Positions 44,871 through 53,627 of a stretch of DNA of 64,000 nucleotides are shown piece after piece. The notes beneath the pieces are model-generated. The model was not told the DNA's origin. It made no database searches and was given only the letters and a program-made list of their open reading frames with translations. This DNA is from Myroides guanonis (GTDB taxonomy: Bacteria > Bacteroidota > Bacteroidia > Flavobacteriales > Flavobacteriaceae). Numbering within the stretch: the stretch's first letter is position 1; each line of letters opens with the position of its first letter. The translations under genes were made by a program, and so were the position numbers. The DNA is taken from NCBI RefSeq assembly GCF_900114085.1, contig NZ_FORU01000012.1, positions 52,250 to 116,249 of the forward strand, written 5' to 3'.

Positions 44871-45938
44871 ATGAGTTACAAAGAAAAAAATATAATACTT
44901 GGTATATCAATCGGAGATTTAAATGGAATTGGAACCGAAGTAATACTTAAAAGCCTTGAAGACAATCGCATACTAGAACTTTGTACTCCTGTAATATTCG
45001 GAAACTCAAAACCCTTATCCTATATAAAGAAAATCACAAAAATCAACACTCAAATACAAGGTATTGATGATCTCGAACAAATTATTCCAGGCAAAGTGAA
45101 TGTTTTAAATATCTGGAAAGAGAATATTAACATTGACTTTGGCACTAACGACCCTCAAATTGGAGAACTCGCCATTAAGTCATTTGTTGAAGCAACAGAA
45201 GCCCTAAAAGCCGATAAAATAGACATCTTAGTAACAGCCCCAATTAACAAATACAACATTCAAAACGAATCATTCAAACACCCTGGACACACCGACTATC
45301 TGAATGAGCAATTAGAAGGTAACGCCCTAATGCTATTAGTTAATGACAACCTTCGAGTTGGCTTATTAACAGACCATCTACCTCTTAAAGATGTAGCAAA
45401 AGCATTAACTCCAGAATTGATTGAACAAAAAGTTCGCACAATAAACAATTCTCTTATTGAAGATTTCCATATTTTCAAACCAAGAATTGCCGTTTTGGGA
45501 CTAAATCCACATAGCGGAGACGAAGGCATTATAGGGGAAGAAGAACAAACGATAATGATTCCTACTATAAAAAAACTTTTTAATGAAGGCATTCTAGTGT
45601 CAGGCCCTTTCCCAGCAGATGGTTTCTTTGGTTCAAGTACTTATCAGAAATTCGATGCAATTATCGCATGTTATCACGACCAAGGACTCACACCTTTTAA
45701 AACCCTATCATTTGGAAACGGAGTAAATTATACCGCTGGACTAAACAAAGTCAGAACATCACCAGACCACGGAACCGCTTATGACATAGCAGGAAAAGGA
45801 ATAGCTAACGAAACTTCTTTTAGAGAAGCTATCTACTTAGCAATTGATATTTTCAACAAAAGAAAAATCAACATCGAAATAAACGCTGACCGCTTACCGA
45901 CTCAGCAAAAACAAATTACAACAAAAAAAAGTCAGTAA
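44871..45938 (+). CDS. pdxA: 4-hydroxythreonine-4-phosphate dehydrogenase
   Basis: PdxA oxidises 4-phosphohydroxy-threonine in the DXP-dependent route to pyridoxal phosphate. The 355-residue protein has the metal-binding histidines in HPGHTDYLNE (near residue 140), GLNPHSGDEG (near 215) and CYHDQGLTPFK (near 270). The opening LGISIGDLNGIGTEV is typical. A promoter element precedes it; the next unit, yceD-rpmF, has its own promoter overlapping the region just after the pdxA stop. Confidence 0.96.
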   Translation: MSYKEKNIILGISIGDLNGIGTEVILKSLEDNRILELCTPVIFGNSKPLSYIKKITKINTQIQGIDDLEQIIPGKVNVLNIWKENINIDFGTNDPQIGELAIKSFVEATEALKADKIDILVTAPINKYNIQNESFKHPGHTDYLNEQLEGNALMLLVNDNLRVGLLTDHLPLKDVAKALTPELIEQKVRTINNSLIEDFHIFKPRIAVLGLNPHSGDEGIIGEEEQTIMIPTIKKLFNEGILVSGPFPADGFFGSSTYQKFDAIIACYHDQGLTPFKTLSFGNGVNYTAGLNKVRTSPDHGTAYDIAGKGIANETSFREAIYLAIDIFNKRKINIEINADRLPTQQKQITTKKSQ

Positions 45939-45943
45939 CGCGC

Positions 45944-45971
45944 TTGTAATTATAATTATTTTATATCTTTG
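45944..45971 (+). promoter_or_regulatory. Consensus Bacteroidota promoter for yceD-rpmF
   Basis: TTG (45944-45946), 17 nt, then TATCTTTG (45964-45971) matches the -33/-7 consensus. Transcription would start near 45977, so the frame opening at 45969 cannot be used, and the ATG at 45993 is the start. Confidence 0.75.
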
Positions 45972-45992
45972 CACGCTCAAATCATGTTTACC

Positions 45993-46544
45993 ATGAAAAT
46001 AGAAAATGAGTTTTTAATACCTTTTTCAGGATTAAAAACAGGCAAGCATACTTTTGAATTCCTTATAGACAACCGTTTTTTCGAGAACTATGACTATTCA
46101 GATTTCAACCGCATAAAGGCCGAAGCAGTCGTTCTTTTAAATAAAAAAAGCACGCTTTTGGAACTCAATATTGAATTCAAAGGCATTGCTAATGTACCAT
46201 GTGATGTTACAGGACAAGATTTTGACATGCCTATTGAAGGAAGTCTAGATTTAATTGTAAAGTTTGGGGATTCATTTAACAATGACCACGATGAAATCGT
46301 TATAATTCCCTTTACCGAACACCAAATCGACATTTCTCATTATCTTTACGAACTAATTGTGCTAGCGATACCACAAAAAAGGGTTCATCCGGGGATTGAA
46401 AATGGAACATTGGAATCTGAAGCCCTTGAATACTTAGGCTATTATGAAGAAACCGAAGAAGAAACTGAACAAGAGATTGAACAAGAGAATAATGAAATAG
46501 ACCCTCGTTGGGAAAAATTAAAAAAACTATTAACGGATAAATAA
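45993..46544 (+). CDS. yceD: YceD family (DUF177) protein
   Basis: The start at 45993 gives 183 residues; the promoter position excludes the longer frame. The protein shows the DUF177 features: FSGLKTGKHTFEF, a GIANVPCDVTGQDF segment with the family cysteine, an acidic C-terminal stretch, and the ending DPRWEKLKKLL. Genes of this family sit directly upstream of rpmF in most bacteria, as here with a 9-nt gap. YceD has been linked to 23S rRNA/ribosome maturation; the exact role is unsettled. Confidence 0.9.
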   Translation: MKIENEFLIPFSGLKTGKHTFEFLIDNRFFENYDYSDFNRIKAEAVVLLNKKSTLLELNIEFKGIANVPCDVTGQDFDMPIEGSLDLIVKFGDSFNNDHDEIVIIPFTEHQIDISHYLYELIVLAIPQKRVHPGIENGTLESEALEYLGYYEETEEETEQEIEQENNEIDPRWEKLKKLLTDK

Positions 46545-46553
46545 TATAGTAAA

Positions 46554-46751
46554 ATGGCACATCCAAAGAGAAAGACCTCGAAAACAAGAAGAGATAAAAG
46601 AAGAACACACTACAAAGCTGTGGCTCCTACAATCGCTACATGTGCAGTAACTGGTGAGGCTCATCTTTACCACAGAGCATACTGGCATGAAGGAAAAATG
46701 TACTACAGAGGACAAGTTGTTATCGACAAAACAACTGCAGTAGAGGCATAA
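46554..46751 (+). CDS. rpmF: 50S ribosomal protein L32
   Basis: The 65-residue basic protein opens with the family signature [20 protein letters not shown]. The usual L32 zinc ribbon (two CxxC-type pairs) is absent; only one cysteine remains ([16 protein letters not shown]). It is therefore a zinc-independent form. It is co-transcribed with yceD and followed by a strong terminator; fabH follows as a separate unit. Confidence 0.96.
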   Translation: MAHPKRKTSKTRRDKRRTHYKAVAPTIATCAVTGEAHLYHRAYWHEGKMYYRGQVVIDKTTAVEA

Positions 46752-46770
46752 GCTTTTTAAAAAAGTAAAC

Positions 46771-46801
46771 AAAAAACTCTCACACGTTGTGAGAGTTTTT
46801 T
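46771..46801 (+). terminator. Terminator after rpmF
   Basis: AAAAAACTCTCACA and TGTGAGAGTTTTTT form a 14-bp stem with a CGT loop, followed by further T's. Confidence 0.92.
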
Positions 46802-46914
46802 TTGTTATTAAATACCTAAAAAATCAAAAACAATAACTCTTAAAGGCTTATTGGTTTTTTTTTTGTAATTTTCACCTCTTTTTGGAATGTTTTTATTAAA
46901 ATACAACTCCTCAT

Positions 46915-47913
46915 ATGACTAAAATAAATGCTGCCATTACGGCCGTGGGATGTTTTTTACCCGAAACCAAGCTGACTAATTCAGATCTTGAGAAGATGGT
47001 GGACACAAACGACGAATGGATCACAACGAGAACTGGAATCAAAGAACGCAGAATCCTTAAAGTTGAAGGAGCTGGTTCATCTTATATGGCAATCAAAGCC
47101 GCACAAAATTTGCTAGACAAATCTGGAGTTGATCCTAAAGAAATAGATCTAATCATTCTTTCAACAGCTACTCCAGACATGCCAGTTGCCACAACAGGCG
47201 TATATGTTGCTACACAAATTGGAGCTACTAATGCATTTGCATTTGATTTACAAGCTGCTTGCTCAAGCTTCCTTTATGGTATATCCGTAGCATCATCTTA
47301 CATCGAGTCTGGAAGATATAAAAAGGTATTACTTATTGGAACAGATAAAATGTCTTCAATAATCGACTATACCGATCGTGCCACTTGTATCATTTTCGGT
47401 GATGGAGCAGGCGCAGCTTTATTCGAACCAAATCACGAAGGTCTAGGCTTTCAAGATGAATACCTTAGAAGTGATGGCATAGGTCGTCAATACCTAAAAA
47501 TTGATGCAGGCGGATCAATACTCCCGGCATCAACCGAAACTGTCAACAACAAACAGCACTATGTTTTCCAAGACGGAAAAACAGTTTTCAAATATGCTGT
47601 CTCTAACATGGCTCATGTTAGCGAAAAGATTATGGAGCGTAACAACCTATCACATGAAGATGTAGATTGGCTAGCTGCCCACCAAGCAAACAAACGTATT
47701 ATCGACGCTACCGCCCACAGAATGGGACTAGAAGACTCTAAAGTTCTAATGAACATAGAACGATATGGAAACACCACATCGGCAACATTACCCCTTTTAC
47801 TTTGCGACTTTGAAGACAAACTAAAGAAAGGCGACAATATTATATTCGCTTCGTTTGGTGGAGGATTCACTTGGGGCGCAATTTATTTAAAATGGGCATA
47901 TAACAAACAATAG
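46915..47913 (+). CDS. fabH: Beta-ketoacyl-ACP synthase III
   Basis: FabH condenses acetyl- or branched acyl-CoA with malonyl-ACP to start fatty acid synthesis. The catalytic triad is Cys116 (LQAACSSFL), His256 (AAHQANKR) and Asn286 (RYGNTTSA). The TNDEWITTRTGIKER segment near residue 31 is also diagnostic. The 332-residue length is normal. It is the first of fabH-accB-accC, with accB 25 nt downstream. plsX, often between rpmF and fabH, is absent here. Confidence 0.97.
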   Translation: MTKINAAITAVGCFLPETKLTNSDLEKMVDTNDEWITTRTGIKERRILKVEGAGSSYMAIKAAQNLLDKSGVDPKEIDLIILSTATPDMPVATTGVYVATQIGATNAFAFDLQAACSSFLYGISVASSYIESGRYKKVLLIGTDKMSSIIDYTDRATCIIFGDGAGAALFEPNHEGLGFQDEYLRSDGIGRQYLKIDAGGSILPASTETVNNKQHYVFQDGKTVFKYAVSNMAHVSEKIMERNNLSHEDVDWLAAHQANKRIIDATAHRMGLEDSKVLMNIERYGNTTSATLPLLLCDFEDKLKKGDNIIFASFGGGFTWGAIYLKWAYNKQ

Positions 47914-47938
47914 AAAACAACTTAACTAATAGGAAAGT

Positions 47939-48427
47939 ATGGACATTAAAGAAATTCAAAATTTAATTAGATTCGTAGCGAAATCTGGCGCAACTGAAGT
48001 AAAATTAGAAATGGACGACTTCAAAATCACCATTAAAACTACTGAAACAGGAACTACTGAAACCACTTACATTCAACAAGTCCCTGTAACATCAGCGCTT
48101 CCTCAAGCAGCCGCTGCACAACCTGCCACACCATCTGCTGGAGCACCTGCAGTAGCACAAGAAGCTGTAGCTGATGAAAACTCTAAATACATTACTATTA
48201 AATCTCCAATTATTGGAACTTTCTACAGAAAACCAGCACCAGACAAAGATGCTTTTGCTGAAGTTGGTAAAACAATCAAAACTGGTGATGTAGTATGTGT
48301 AATCGAAGCCATGAAATTATTCAATGAAATCGAATCAGAAATTTCTGGTAAGATTGTAAAAGTATTAGTTGATGACGCTTCACCAGTAGAATTTGATCAA
48401 CCATTATTCTTGGTAGATCCATCTTAA
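47939..48427 (+). CDS. accB: Biotin carboxyl carrier protein of acetyl-CoA carboxylase
   Basis: The 162-residue protein carries biotin for acetyl-CoA carboxylase. The N-terminal [12 protein letters not shown] helix is followed by a flexible Ala/Pro-rich linker (~50-80) and the biotinyl domain with Lys126 in [11 protein letters not shown]. It is flanked by fabH and accC, its enzymatic partner, in one operon. Confidence 0.97.
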   Translation: MDIKEIQNLIRFVAKSGATEVKLEMDDFKITIKTTETGTTETTYIQQVPVTSALPQAAAAQPATPSAGAPAVAQEAVADENSKYITIKSPIIGTFYRKPAPDKDAFAEVGKTIKTGDVVCVIEAMKLFNEIESEISGKIVKVLVDDASPVEFDQPLFLVDPS

Positions 48428-48497
48428 GAAATTAATCAAAAGAACAATTCCTCATCAAAAAGGAATTTATCAAACTTCAATTCTAAAATTTCAAGAG

Positions 48498-49850
48498 ATG
48501 TTTAAAAAGATATTAATAGCAAACAGAGGGGAGATAGCTCTTAGAATTATCAGAACCTGTAAAGAAATGGGCATTAAAACAGTAGCTGTTTATTCTACTG
48601 CAGATGCTGATAGCTTACACGTACGCTTTGCAGATGAAGCAGTTTGTATTGGTCCACCACCAAGCAATCTTTCTTATTTGAAAATCTCAAATATAATTGC
48701 AGCTGCTGAAATCACAAATGCCGACGCAATTCACCCAGGATACGGATTCTTATCAGAAAACGCAAAATTCTCAAAAATATGTGAAGAACATGGAGTAAAA
48801 TTCATCGGAGCTTCACCTTCAATGATTGAGAAAATGGGAGATAAAGCTACGGCAAAAGAAACCATGAAAAAAGCCGGAGTTCCAACAGTACCTGGCTCAG
48901 AAGGTCTTCTTGAATCACTTGAACACGCTAAAAAAGTCGCTAAAGAAATTGGTCTTCCAGTTATGATGAAAGCTACAGCTGGTGGTGGTGGTCGAGGAAT
49001 GAGAGAAATATGGAAAATTGAAGATCTAGACAAATCTTGGGAAAGTGCTCGTCAAGAATCTGCAGCAGCATTCGGGAATGACGGAATGTATATGGAGAAA
49101 CTTATTGTAGACCCTAGACATATCGAAATTCAAGTAGTAGGAGACTCTTATGGCAAAGCATGTCACTTATCTGAAAGAGACTGCTCTATTCAAAGAAGAC
49201 ATCAAAAACTTACAGAGGAAACCCCTTCTCCATTCATGACAGATGAACTTAGAGAAAAAATGGGACTAGCCGCTGTAAAAGCAGCAGAATACATAGGCTA
49301 TGAAGGAGCGGGAACTATTGAATTTTTAGTTGATAAAGACCGTAATTTCTATTTCATGGAAATGAATACTCGTATCCAGGTAGAACACCCAATCACCGAA
49401 CAAGTTATAGACTATGACTTGATTAGAGAACAAATTTTAGTAGCTGCGGGTGTACCTATTTCAGGAAAAAACTACTTACCTAAATTACACTCTATTGAAT
49501 GTCGTATCAATGCAGAGGATCCTTTTAATGACTTTAGACCGTCACCAGGAAGAATCACTACATTGCACGCACCAGGAGGACATGGAGTTCGCTTAGACAC
49601 CCACGTATACTCAGGCTATACTATTCCCCCAAATTATGATTCAATGATCGCTAAACTAATTACTACCGCTCAAACAAGAGAAGAAGCAATTAGTAAAATG
49701 AAACGCGCATTAGATGAGTTTGTAATAGAAGGAATAAAAACTACAATTCCATTCCACAGACAATTAATGGATGACCCGAACTATGTGGCTGGTAATTATA
49801 CTACCGCATTTATGGAGACATTCAAGATAAAACCCTTGGAACAAGAATAA
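48498..49850 (+). CDS. accC: Biotin carboxylase subunit of acetyl-CoA carboxylase
   Basis: AccC carboxylates biotin on AccB with ATP and bicarbonate. The 450-residue protein has the biotin carboxylase N-domain ([16 protein letters not shown]), the ATP-grasp glycine loop [24 protein letters not shown], and the active-site [14 protein letters not shown]. The C-terminal domain is complete. It is the last gene of the operon, with a terminator right after. Confidence 0.98.
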   Translation: MFKKILIANRGEIALRIIRTCKEMGIKTVAVYSTADADSLHVRFADEAVCIGPPPSNLSYLKISNIIAAAEITNADAIHPGYGFLSENAKFSKICEEHGVKFIGASPSMIEKMGDKATAKETMKKAGVPTVPGSEGLLESLEHAKKVAKEIGLPVMMKATAGGGGRGMREIWKIEDLDKSWESARQESAAAFGNDGMYMEKLIVDPRHIEIQVVGDSYGKACHLSERDCSIQRRHQKLTEETPSPFMTDELREKMGLAAVKAAEYIGYEGAGTIEFLVDKDRNFYFMEMNTRIQVEHPITEQVIDYDLIREQILVAAGVPISGKNYLPKLHSIECRINAEDPFNDFRPSPGRITTLHAPGGHGVRLDTHVYSGYTIPPNYDSMIAKLITTAQTREEAISKMKRALDEFVIEGIKTTIPFHRQLMDDPNYVAGNYTTAFMETFKIKPLEQE

Positions 49851-49852
49851 CG

Positions 49853-49888
49853 AAAAACAGAGATCAACACAATGATCTCTGTTTTTTT
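49853..49888 (+). terminator. Terminator of fabH-accB-accC
   Basis: AAAAACAGAGATCA and TGATCTCTGTTTTT form a 14-bp stem around a 6-nt loop, with a long T-run. Confidence 0.93.
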
Positions 49889-49932
49889 TTCAACATATAT
49901 TAAAAATAATTAATTTTTTTTAATAAATAAAC

Positions 49933-49961
49933 TTGTCAAATGCAAAAATAGATTATCTTTG
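49933..49961 (+). promoter_or_regulatory. Consensus promoter for the cold-shock gene
   Basis: TTG (49933-49935), 18 nt, TATCTTTG (49954-49961), which matches the Bacteroidota consensus. Predicted start is near 49967, giving a leader of about 20 nt, so no long cold-sensing 5' UTR is present. Confidence 0.75.
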
Positions 49962-49987
49962 AGGCATAATATTTATTTTTAAAAAAA

Positions 49988-50188
49988 ATGCAAACAGGCA
50001 AAGTTAAATTCTTCAACGAAGAAAAAGGTTACGGATTCATTACAAACGAACAAACTGGAAGTGATATTTTCGTTCACGCATCTGGATTAAAAGACGGAGA
50101 ATTACAAGAAGGTGTACGCGTTTCTTACGTAGAGGAAGAAGGCAGAAAAGGTAGAGTTGCCGCACAAGTAGAGGTAATAGAAGATTAA
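49988..50188 (+). CDS. Cold-shock domain protein (CspA family)
   Basis: The 66-residue single cold-shock domain has RNP1 (KGYGFI) and RNP2 (DIFVHAS) with the normal GKVKFFNEEKG opening. It binds single-stranded RNA/DNA and is expected to act as an RNA chaperone. It is a single-gene unit between a consensus promoter and a terminator. Whether it is cold-induced or constitutive cannot be told. Confidence 0.96.
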   Translation: MQTGKVKFFNEEKGYGFITNEQTGSDIFVHASGLKDGELQEGVRVSYVEEEGRKGRVAAQVEVIED

Positions 50189-50215
50189 TTATATATTTTT
50201 TTTCAAATTGCTTAC

Positions 50216-50245
50216 AACCGTTCTCAAAAAGAACGGTTTTTTTGT
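50216..50245 (+). terminator. Terminator of the cold-shock gene
   Basis: AACCGTTCT pairs with AGAACGGTT around a 5-nt loop, followed by a T-run. Confidence 0.9.
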
Positions 50246-50326
50246 GCTTATACCCCACCTAATACTTAGAATGATTATAAATTACATACATTAACTACTT
50301 ATGCCCTCTAGTGCTATGTCATAAAA

Positions 50327-50357
50327 TTTGTTATAATCCTCCATCCACGTATATTTG
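50327..50357 (+). promoter_or_regulatory. Consensus promoter for the nuo operon
   Basis: TTTG (50327-50330), 19 nt, then TATATTTG (50350-50357), matches the -33/-7 consensus. It lies after an alternative ATG at 50311 and 26 nt before the nuoA ATG at 50383, fixing that start. Confidence 0.75.
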
Positions 50358-50382
50358 TATCTTATTCAATAATTTTATCGAT

Positions 50383-50745
50383 ATGCAATCACAGTTAGAT
50401 TTTATTCCAATTTTAATGCAACTTGCATTTGCAGCAGGATTTGTATCATTAACTGTTTTTATTTCAGGATATTTAGGTCCTAAAAGAAGCTCTAAAAACA
50501 AAGATGTAAACTTCGAATGTGGAGTAGAATCTATTGGTAATGCACGTATCCCCTTCAATATCCGATATTTCTTAGTCGCAATACTTTTCGTACTTTTTGA
50601 TGTAGAGGTTATCTTCTTATACCCTTGGGCAGTAAACTTTCAAGAATTAGGTTGGGATGGCTTTTGGAAAATGGGAATATTTTTATTCTTATTGGTAGTT
50701 GGTTTGTTATACGAATTCAAGAAAAAAGGCCTTGAGTGGGATTAA
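50383..50745 (+). CDS. nuoA: NADH-quinone oxidoreductase subunit A
   Basis: The start at 50383 gives 120 residues with three membrane helices, as in the NuoA/ND3 family. The loop between helices 1 and 2 contains the family segment FECGVESIGNARIPFNIRYF, near the quinone site. It is the first of 14 contiguous genes for complex I. The longer frame begins upstream of the operon promoter. Confidence 0.95.
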   Translation: MQSQLDFIPILMQLAFAAGFVSLTVFISGYLGPKRSSKNKDVNFECGVESIGNARIPFNIRYFLVAILFVLFDVEVIFLYPWAVNFQELGWDGFWKMGIFLFLLVVGLLYEFKKKGLEWD

Positions 50746-50756
50746 ATTTTAAAGAC

Positions 50757-51308
50757 ATGAGTGAAAAATCAAAACATACAATGGTTGAAGCTCCAGAAGG
50801 TTTTTCTGGAGAGGGCTTTTTTGCAACAAAATTGACTGAGGTTGTAGGATTAGCTAGAGCAAATTCTTTGTGGCCGTTACCTTTTGCAACATCTTGTTGT
50901 GGTATAGAATTTATGGCTACAATGGCTGCTACTTATGATGTGGCGCGATTTGGATCTGAACGTATGAGCTTCTCTCCAAGACAAGCTGATATGTTATTAG
51001 TAATGGGTACTATTTCAAAAAAAATGGCACCAATTCTAAGACAAGTATATGAACAAATGGCAGAACCTAGATGGGTAATCGCCGTTGGTGCATGTGCTAG
51101 TTCAGGTGGTATTTTCGATACTTACTCAGTCTTGCAAGGTATTGATAAAGTAATTCCTGTTGACGTTTATGTCCCAGGTTGCCCTCCAAGACCAGAACAG
51201 ATTCTAGACGGTATCTTACGTTTGCAAGAAATTGTAAAAGCAGAACCACTAAACAGACGAGGATCAGAGAAATACAAAGAATTATTAAACTCTTATAACA
51301 TTAAATAA
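50757..51308 (+). CDS. nuoB: NADH-quinone oxidoreductase subunit B
   Basis: NuoB holds the terminal [4Fe-4S] cluster N2. The start at 50757 (MSEKSKHTMVE) gives 183 residues; a GTG at 50736 overlaps nuoA and is less likely. Cluster ligands are seen in TSCCGIEFMA, GACASSGGIF and PGCPPRPEQI. It follows nuoA by 11 nt. Confidence 0.97.
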   Translation: MSEKSKHTMVEAPEGFSGEGFFATKLTEVVGLARANSLWPLPFATSCCGIEFMATMAATYDVARFGSERMSFSPRQADMLLVMGTISKKMAPILRQVYEQMAEPRWVIAVGACASSGGIFDTYSVLQGIDKVIPVDVYVPGCPPRPEQILDGILRLQEIVKAEPLNRRGSEKYKELLNSYNIK

Positions 51309-51309
51309 T

Positions 51310-51831
51310 ATGGCTTTAGAGAATAATGTTATTCAAGATAAACTAATTGAAACTTTTGGTTTAGAAGTAAGTGACTTCCATCAGGAACACGATATCTTTT
51401 CCTTTGAGGTTTCACCGAACGCTATACACGAAGTAATTAAATATCTAAAAGAAGACCCTACTCTACGTTTTAATTTTTTAACAGATGTTTGTGGTATTCA
51501 TTATCCAGATTATACAGAGGACAGACAACTAGCTGTTGTTTATCATTTACATAATTGGTTTGACAATAAAAGAATTCGAATCAAATCTTTTTTAAACATC
51601 AAGAATCCTATTATTGATTCTATGTCAGATTTATTCTTAAGTTCAAATTGGCAAGAGCGTGAAACTTATGACTTTTATGGTATAAAATTCAGAAATCACC
51701 CACAGTTAAAACGAATTTTAAATATGGATGAAATGGAATCTTTTCCAATGAGAAAAGAGTTTCCATTAGAAGACGGAGGAAGAACTGACAAAGACGACAG
51801 ATTCTTTGGAAGAACCGTACATAACTGTTAA
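51310..51831 (+). CDS. nuoC: NADH-quinone oxidoreductase subunit C
   Basis: The 173-residue peripheral-arm subunit has the 30-kDa subunit signature ERETYDFYGIKFRNHPQLKRIL followed by FPMRKEFPLED. It is separate from NuoD, unlike the fused NuoCD of enteric bacteria. It begins one base after nuoB ends. Confidence 0.96.
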   Translation: MALENNVIQDKLIETFGLEVSDFHQEHDIFSFEVSPNAIHEVIKYLKEDPTLRFNFLTDVCGIHYPDYTEDRQLAVVYHLHNWFDNKRIRIKSFLNIKNPIIDSMSDLFLSSNWQERETYDFYGIKFRNHPQLKRILNMDEMESFPMRKEFPLEDGGRTDKDDRFFGRTVHNC

Positions 51832-51852
51832 TTCAACTGATTCAGAAACACT

Positions 51853-53088
51853 ATGTCAGATTTATTATTACCACCAGAGCATCGCTATGCTAAAATGATT
51901 GAAGCTAGACTTAAGGAGGATGGAACAGAGCTTTCAATACTAAATTTAGGTCCAACACACCCTGCAACTCATGGTATTTTTCAAAACATCTTATTATTAG
52001 ACGGTGAAAAAATCATCGACGGTGAAGGAACTATTGGATACATTCATAGAGCATTTGAAAAAATTGCTGAGAACAGACCTTTCTATCAAATCAACGTTTT
52101 AACCGATCGTCTTAACTACTGCTCCTCTCCCATCAACAACACTGGATGGTGGATGACCGTAGAAAAAGCTTTGGGAATTGAAATTCCAAAACGTGTTCAA
52201 TATTTACGTGTAATCATTATGGAACTAGCTCGAATTGCAGACCACATTATATGTAGTTCTGTAATGGGTGTTGACACCGGAGCTCTTACTGGGTTTTTAT
52301 ACGTTTTTCAATATAGAGAAAAAATATACGAAATATATGAAGAAATCTGTGGCGCTCGCTTGACAACCAATATGGGTCGTATAGGTGGATTCGAAAGAGA
52401 ATGGAGCCCAGAAGCATTCAAAAAGATTGATGAGTTTTTAAGTGAATTTCCTGAAATTTGGAAGGAGTTCGAAGATTTAATGACTCGAAATAGAATTTTT
52501 ATGGACCGTACTATTGGGGTAGGCCCAATAGATGCTGAAAAGGCAATTAACTATGGTTTTACAGGTCCAAACTTAAGAGCTGCAGGCGTGGACTATGATG
52601 TTCGTGTCGCTCAACCTTATTGTTCATATGAAGATTTTGAATTCGATATACCTGTTGGGAAAAGTGGGGATTGTTATGACCGTTTTTGTGTTAGAAATGC
52701 TGAAGTTTGGGAGAGTTTAAAAATCATTAGACAAGCACTTGATAAAATGCCAGAAGGCCCTTATCACGCTGACGTTCCAGAATATTATCTTCCCCCAAAA
52801 GAAGATGTATATGAAAATATGGAAGCATTGATCTATCACTTTAAAATTGTAATGGGAGAGATTCCTGTTCCAAATACAGAAGTTTATCATCCTGTAGAAG
52901 GAGGTAACGGTGAGCTAGGTTTTTACTTGATTACTGACGGTAGTAGAACACCTTATAGGTTACATTTTAGAAGACCGTGTTTTATTATATACCAAGCTTA
53001 CAACGATATCGTACAAGGACAAATGTTATCTGATGCAATTATTACACTTTCTAGTTTAAATGTAATTGCCGGAGAATTAGACGCTTAA
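51853..53088 (+). CDS. nuoD: NADH-quinone oxidoreductase subunit D
   Basis: The 411-residue 49-kDa-type subunit forms part of the quinone pocket with NuoB. It contains NLGPTHPATHGIF near residue 32, IGYIHRAFEK, and CSVMGVDTGALT-type and DYDVRVAQPYCSYE segments, and ends with the conserved ITLSSLNVIAGELD. No nickel-site cysteines are present, as expected for complex I. Confidence 0.97.
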   Translation: MSDLLLPPEHRYAKMIEARLKEDGTELSILNLGPTHPATHGIFQNILLLDGEKIIDGEGTIGYIHRAFEKIAENRPFYQINVLTDRLNYCSSPINNTGWWMTVEKALGIEIPKRVQYLRVIIMELARIADHIICSSVMGVDTGALTGFLYVFQYREKIYEIYEEICGARLTTNMGRIGGFEREWSPEAFKKIDEFLSEFPEIWKEFEDLMTRNRIFMDRTIGVGPIDAEKAINYGFTGPNLRAAGVDYDVRVAQPYCSYEDFEFDIPVGKSGDCYDRFCVRNAEVWESLKIIRQALDKMPEGPYHADVPEYYLPPKEDVYENMEALIYHFKIVMGEIPVPNTEVYHPVEGGNGELGFYLITDGSRTPYRLHFRRPCFIIYQAYNDIVQGQMLSDAIITLSSLNVIAGELDA

Positions 53089-53092
53089 AAAA

Positions 53093-53623
53093 ATGGAAAA
53101 TAAAAATTACACACAAGTCATTAATATCACTCCAGAATTGAAATCTCGCATAGACGAATTAATTAGCCACTACCCGGCTGATAAAAGAAAGTCTGCTTTG
53201 CTTCCTGTATTACATGAAGTTCAGGATGCACATGATAATTGGTTGAGTGCTGATTTAATGGCTAAAGTTGCTGAAATATTAGAAATTACACCTATTGAGG
53301 TATTTGAGGTTGTAACATTTTATACGATGTATAACCAAAAACCAATGGGTAAATATATGTTTGAGTTTTGCTTAACATCATGTTGTAGCTTACGCGGAGC
53401 AGAAGACATGCTGGAATATGCATGTGAAAAGCTCGGAATCCAACCTGGTGGAACTACCGAAGATGGTATGTTCTCTGTTGTTGGAGTTCAATGTTTAGGT
53501 GCTTGTGGTTATGCACCTATGATGCAACTTGGTGATTTTTATAAAGAGCATTTAACTCCAGCACAAATCGATCAAATAATCGAAGATTGTAAAGCTGGAA
53601 AAATAATCCTTCACGATAAATAG
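53093..53623 (+). CDS. nuoE: NADH-quinone oxidoreductase subunit E
   Basis: The 176-residue subunit binds the [2Fe-2S] cluster N1a, with cysteines in EFCLTSCCSLRG and VQCLGACGYAP. The thioredoxin-like fold signature VYEVVTFYTMYNQKP-like segment precedes it. It is 4 nt after nuoD and 4 nt before nuoF, forming the NADH-oxidising module with NuoF and NuoG. Confidence 0.96.
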   Translation: MENKNYTQVINITPELKSRIDELISHYPADKRKSALLPVLHEVQDAHDNWLSADLMAKVAEILEITPIEVFEVVTFYTMYNQKPMGKYMFEFCLTSCCSLRGAEDMLEYACEKLGIQPGGTTEDGMFSVVGVQCLGACGYAPMMQLGDFYKEHLTPAQIDQIIEDCKAGKIILHDK

Positions 53624-53627
53624 TATT

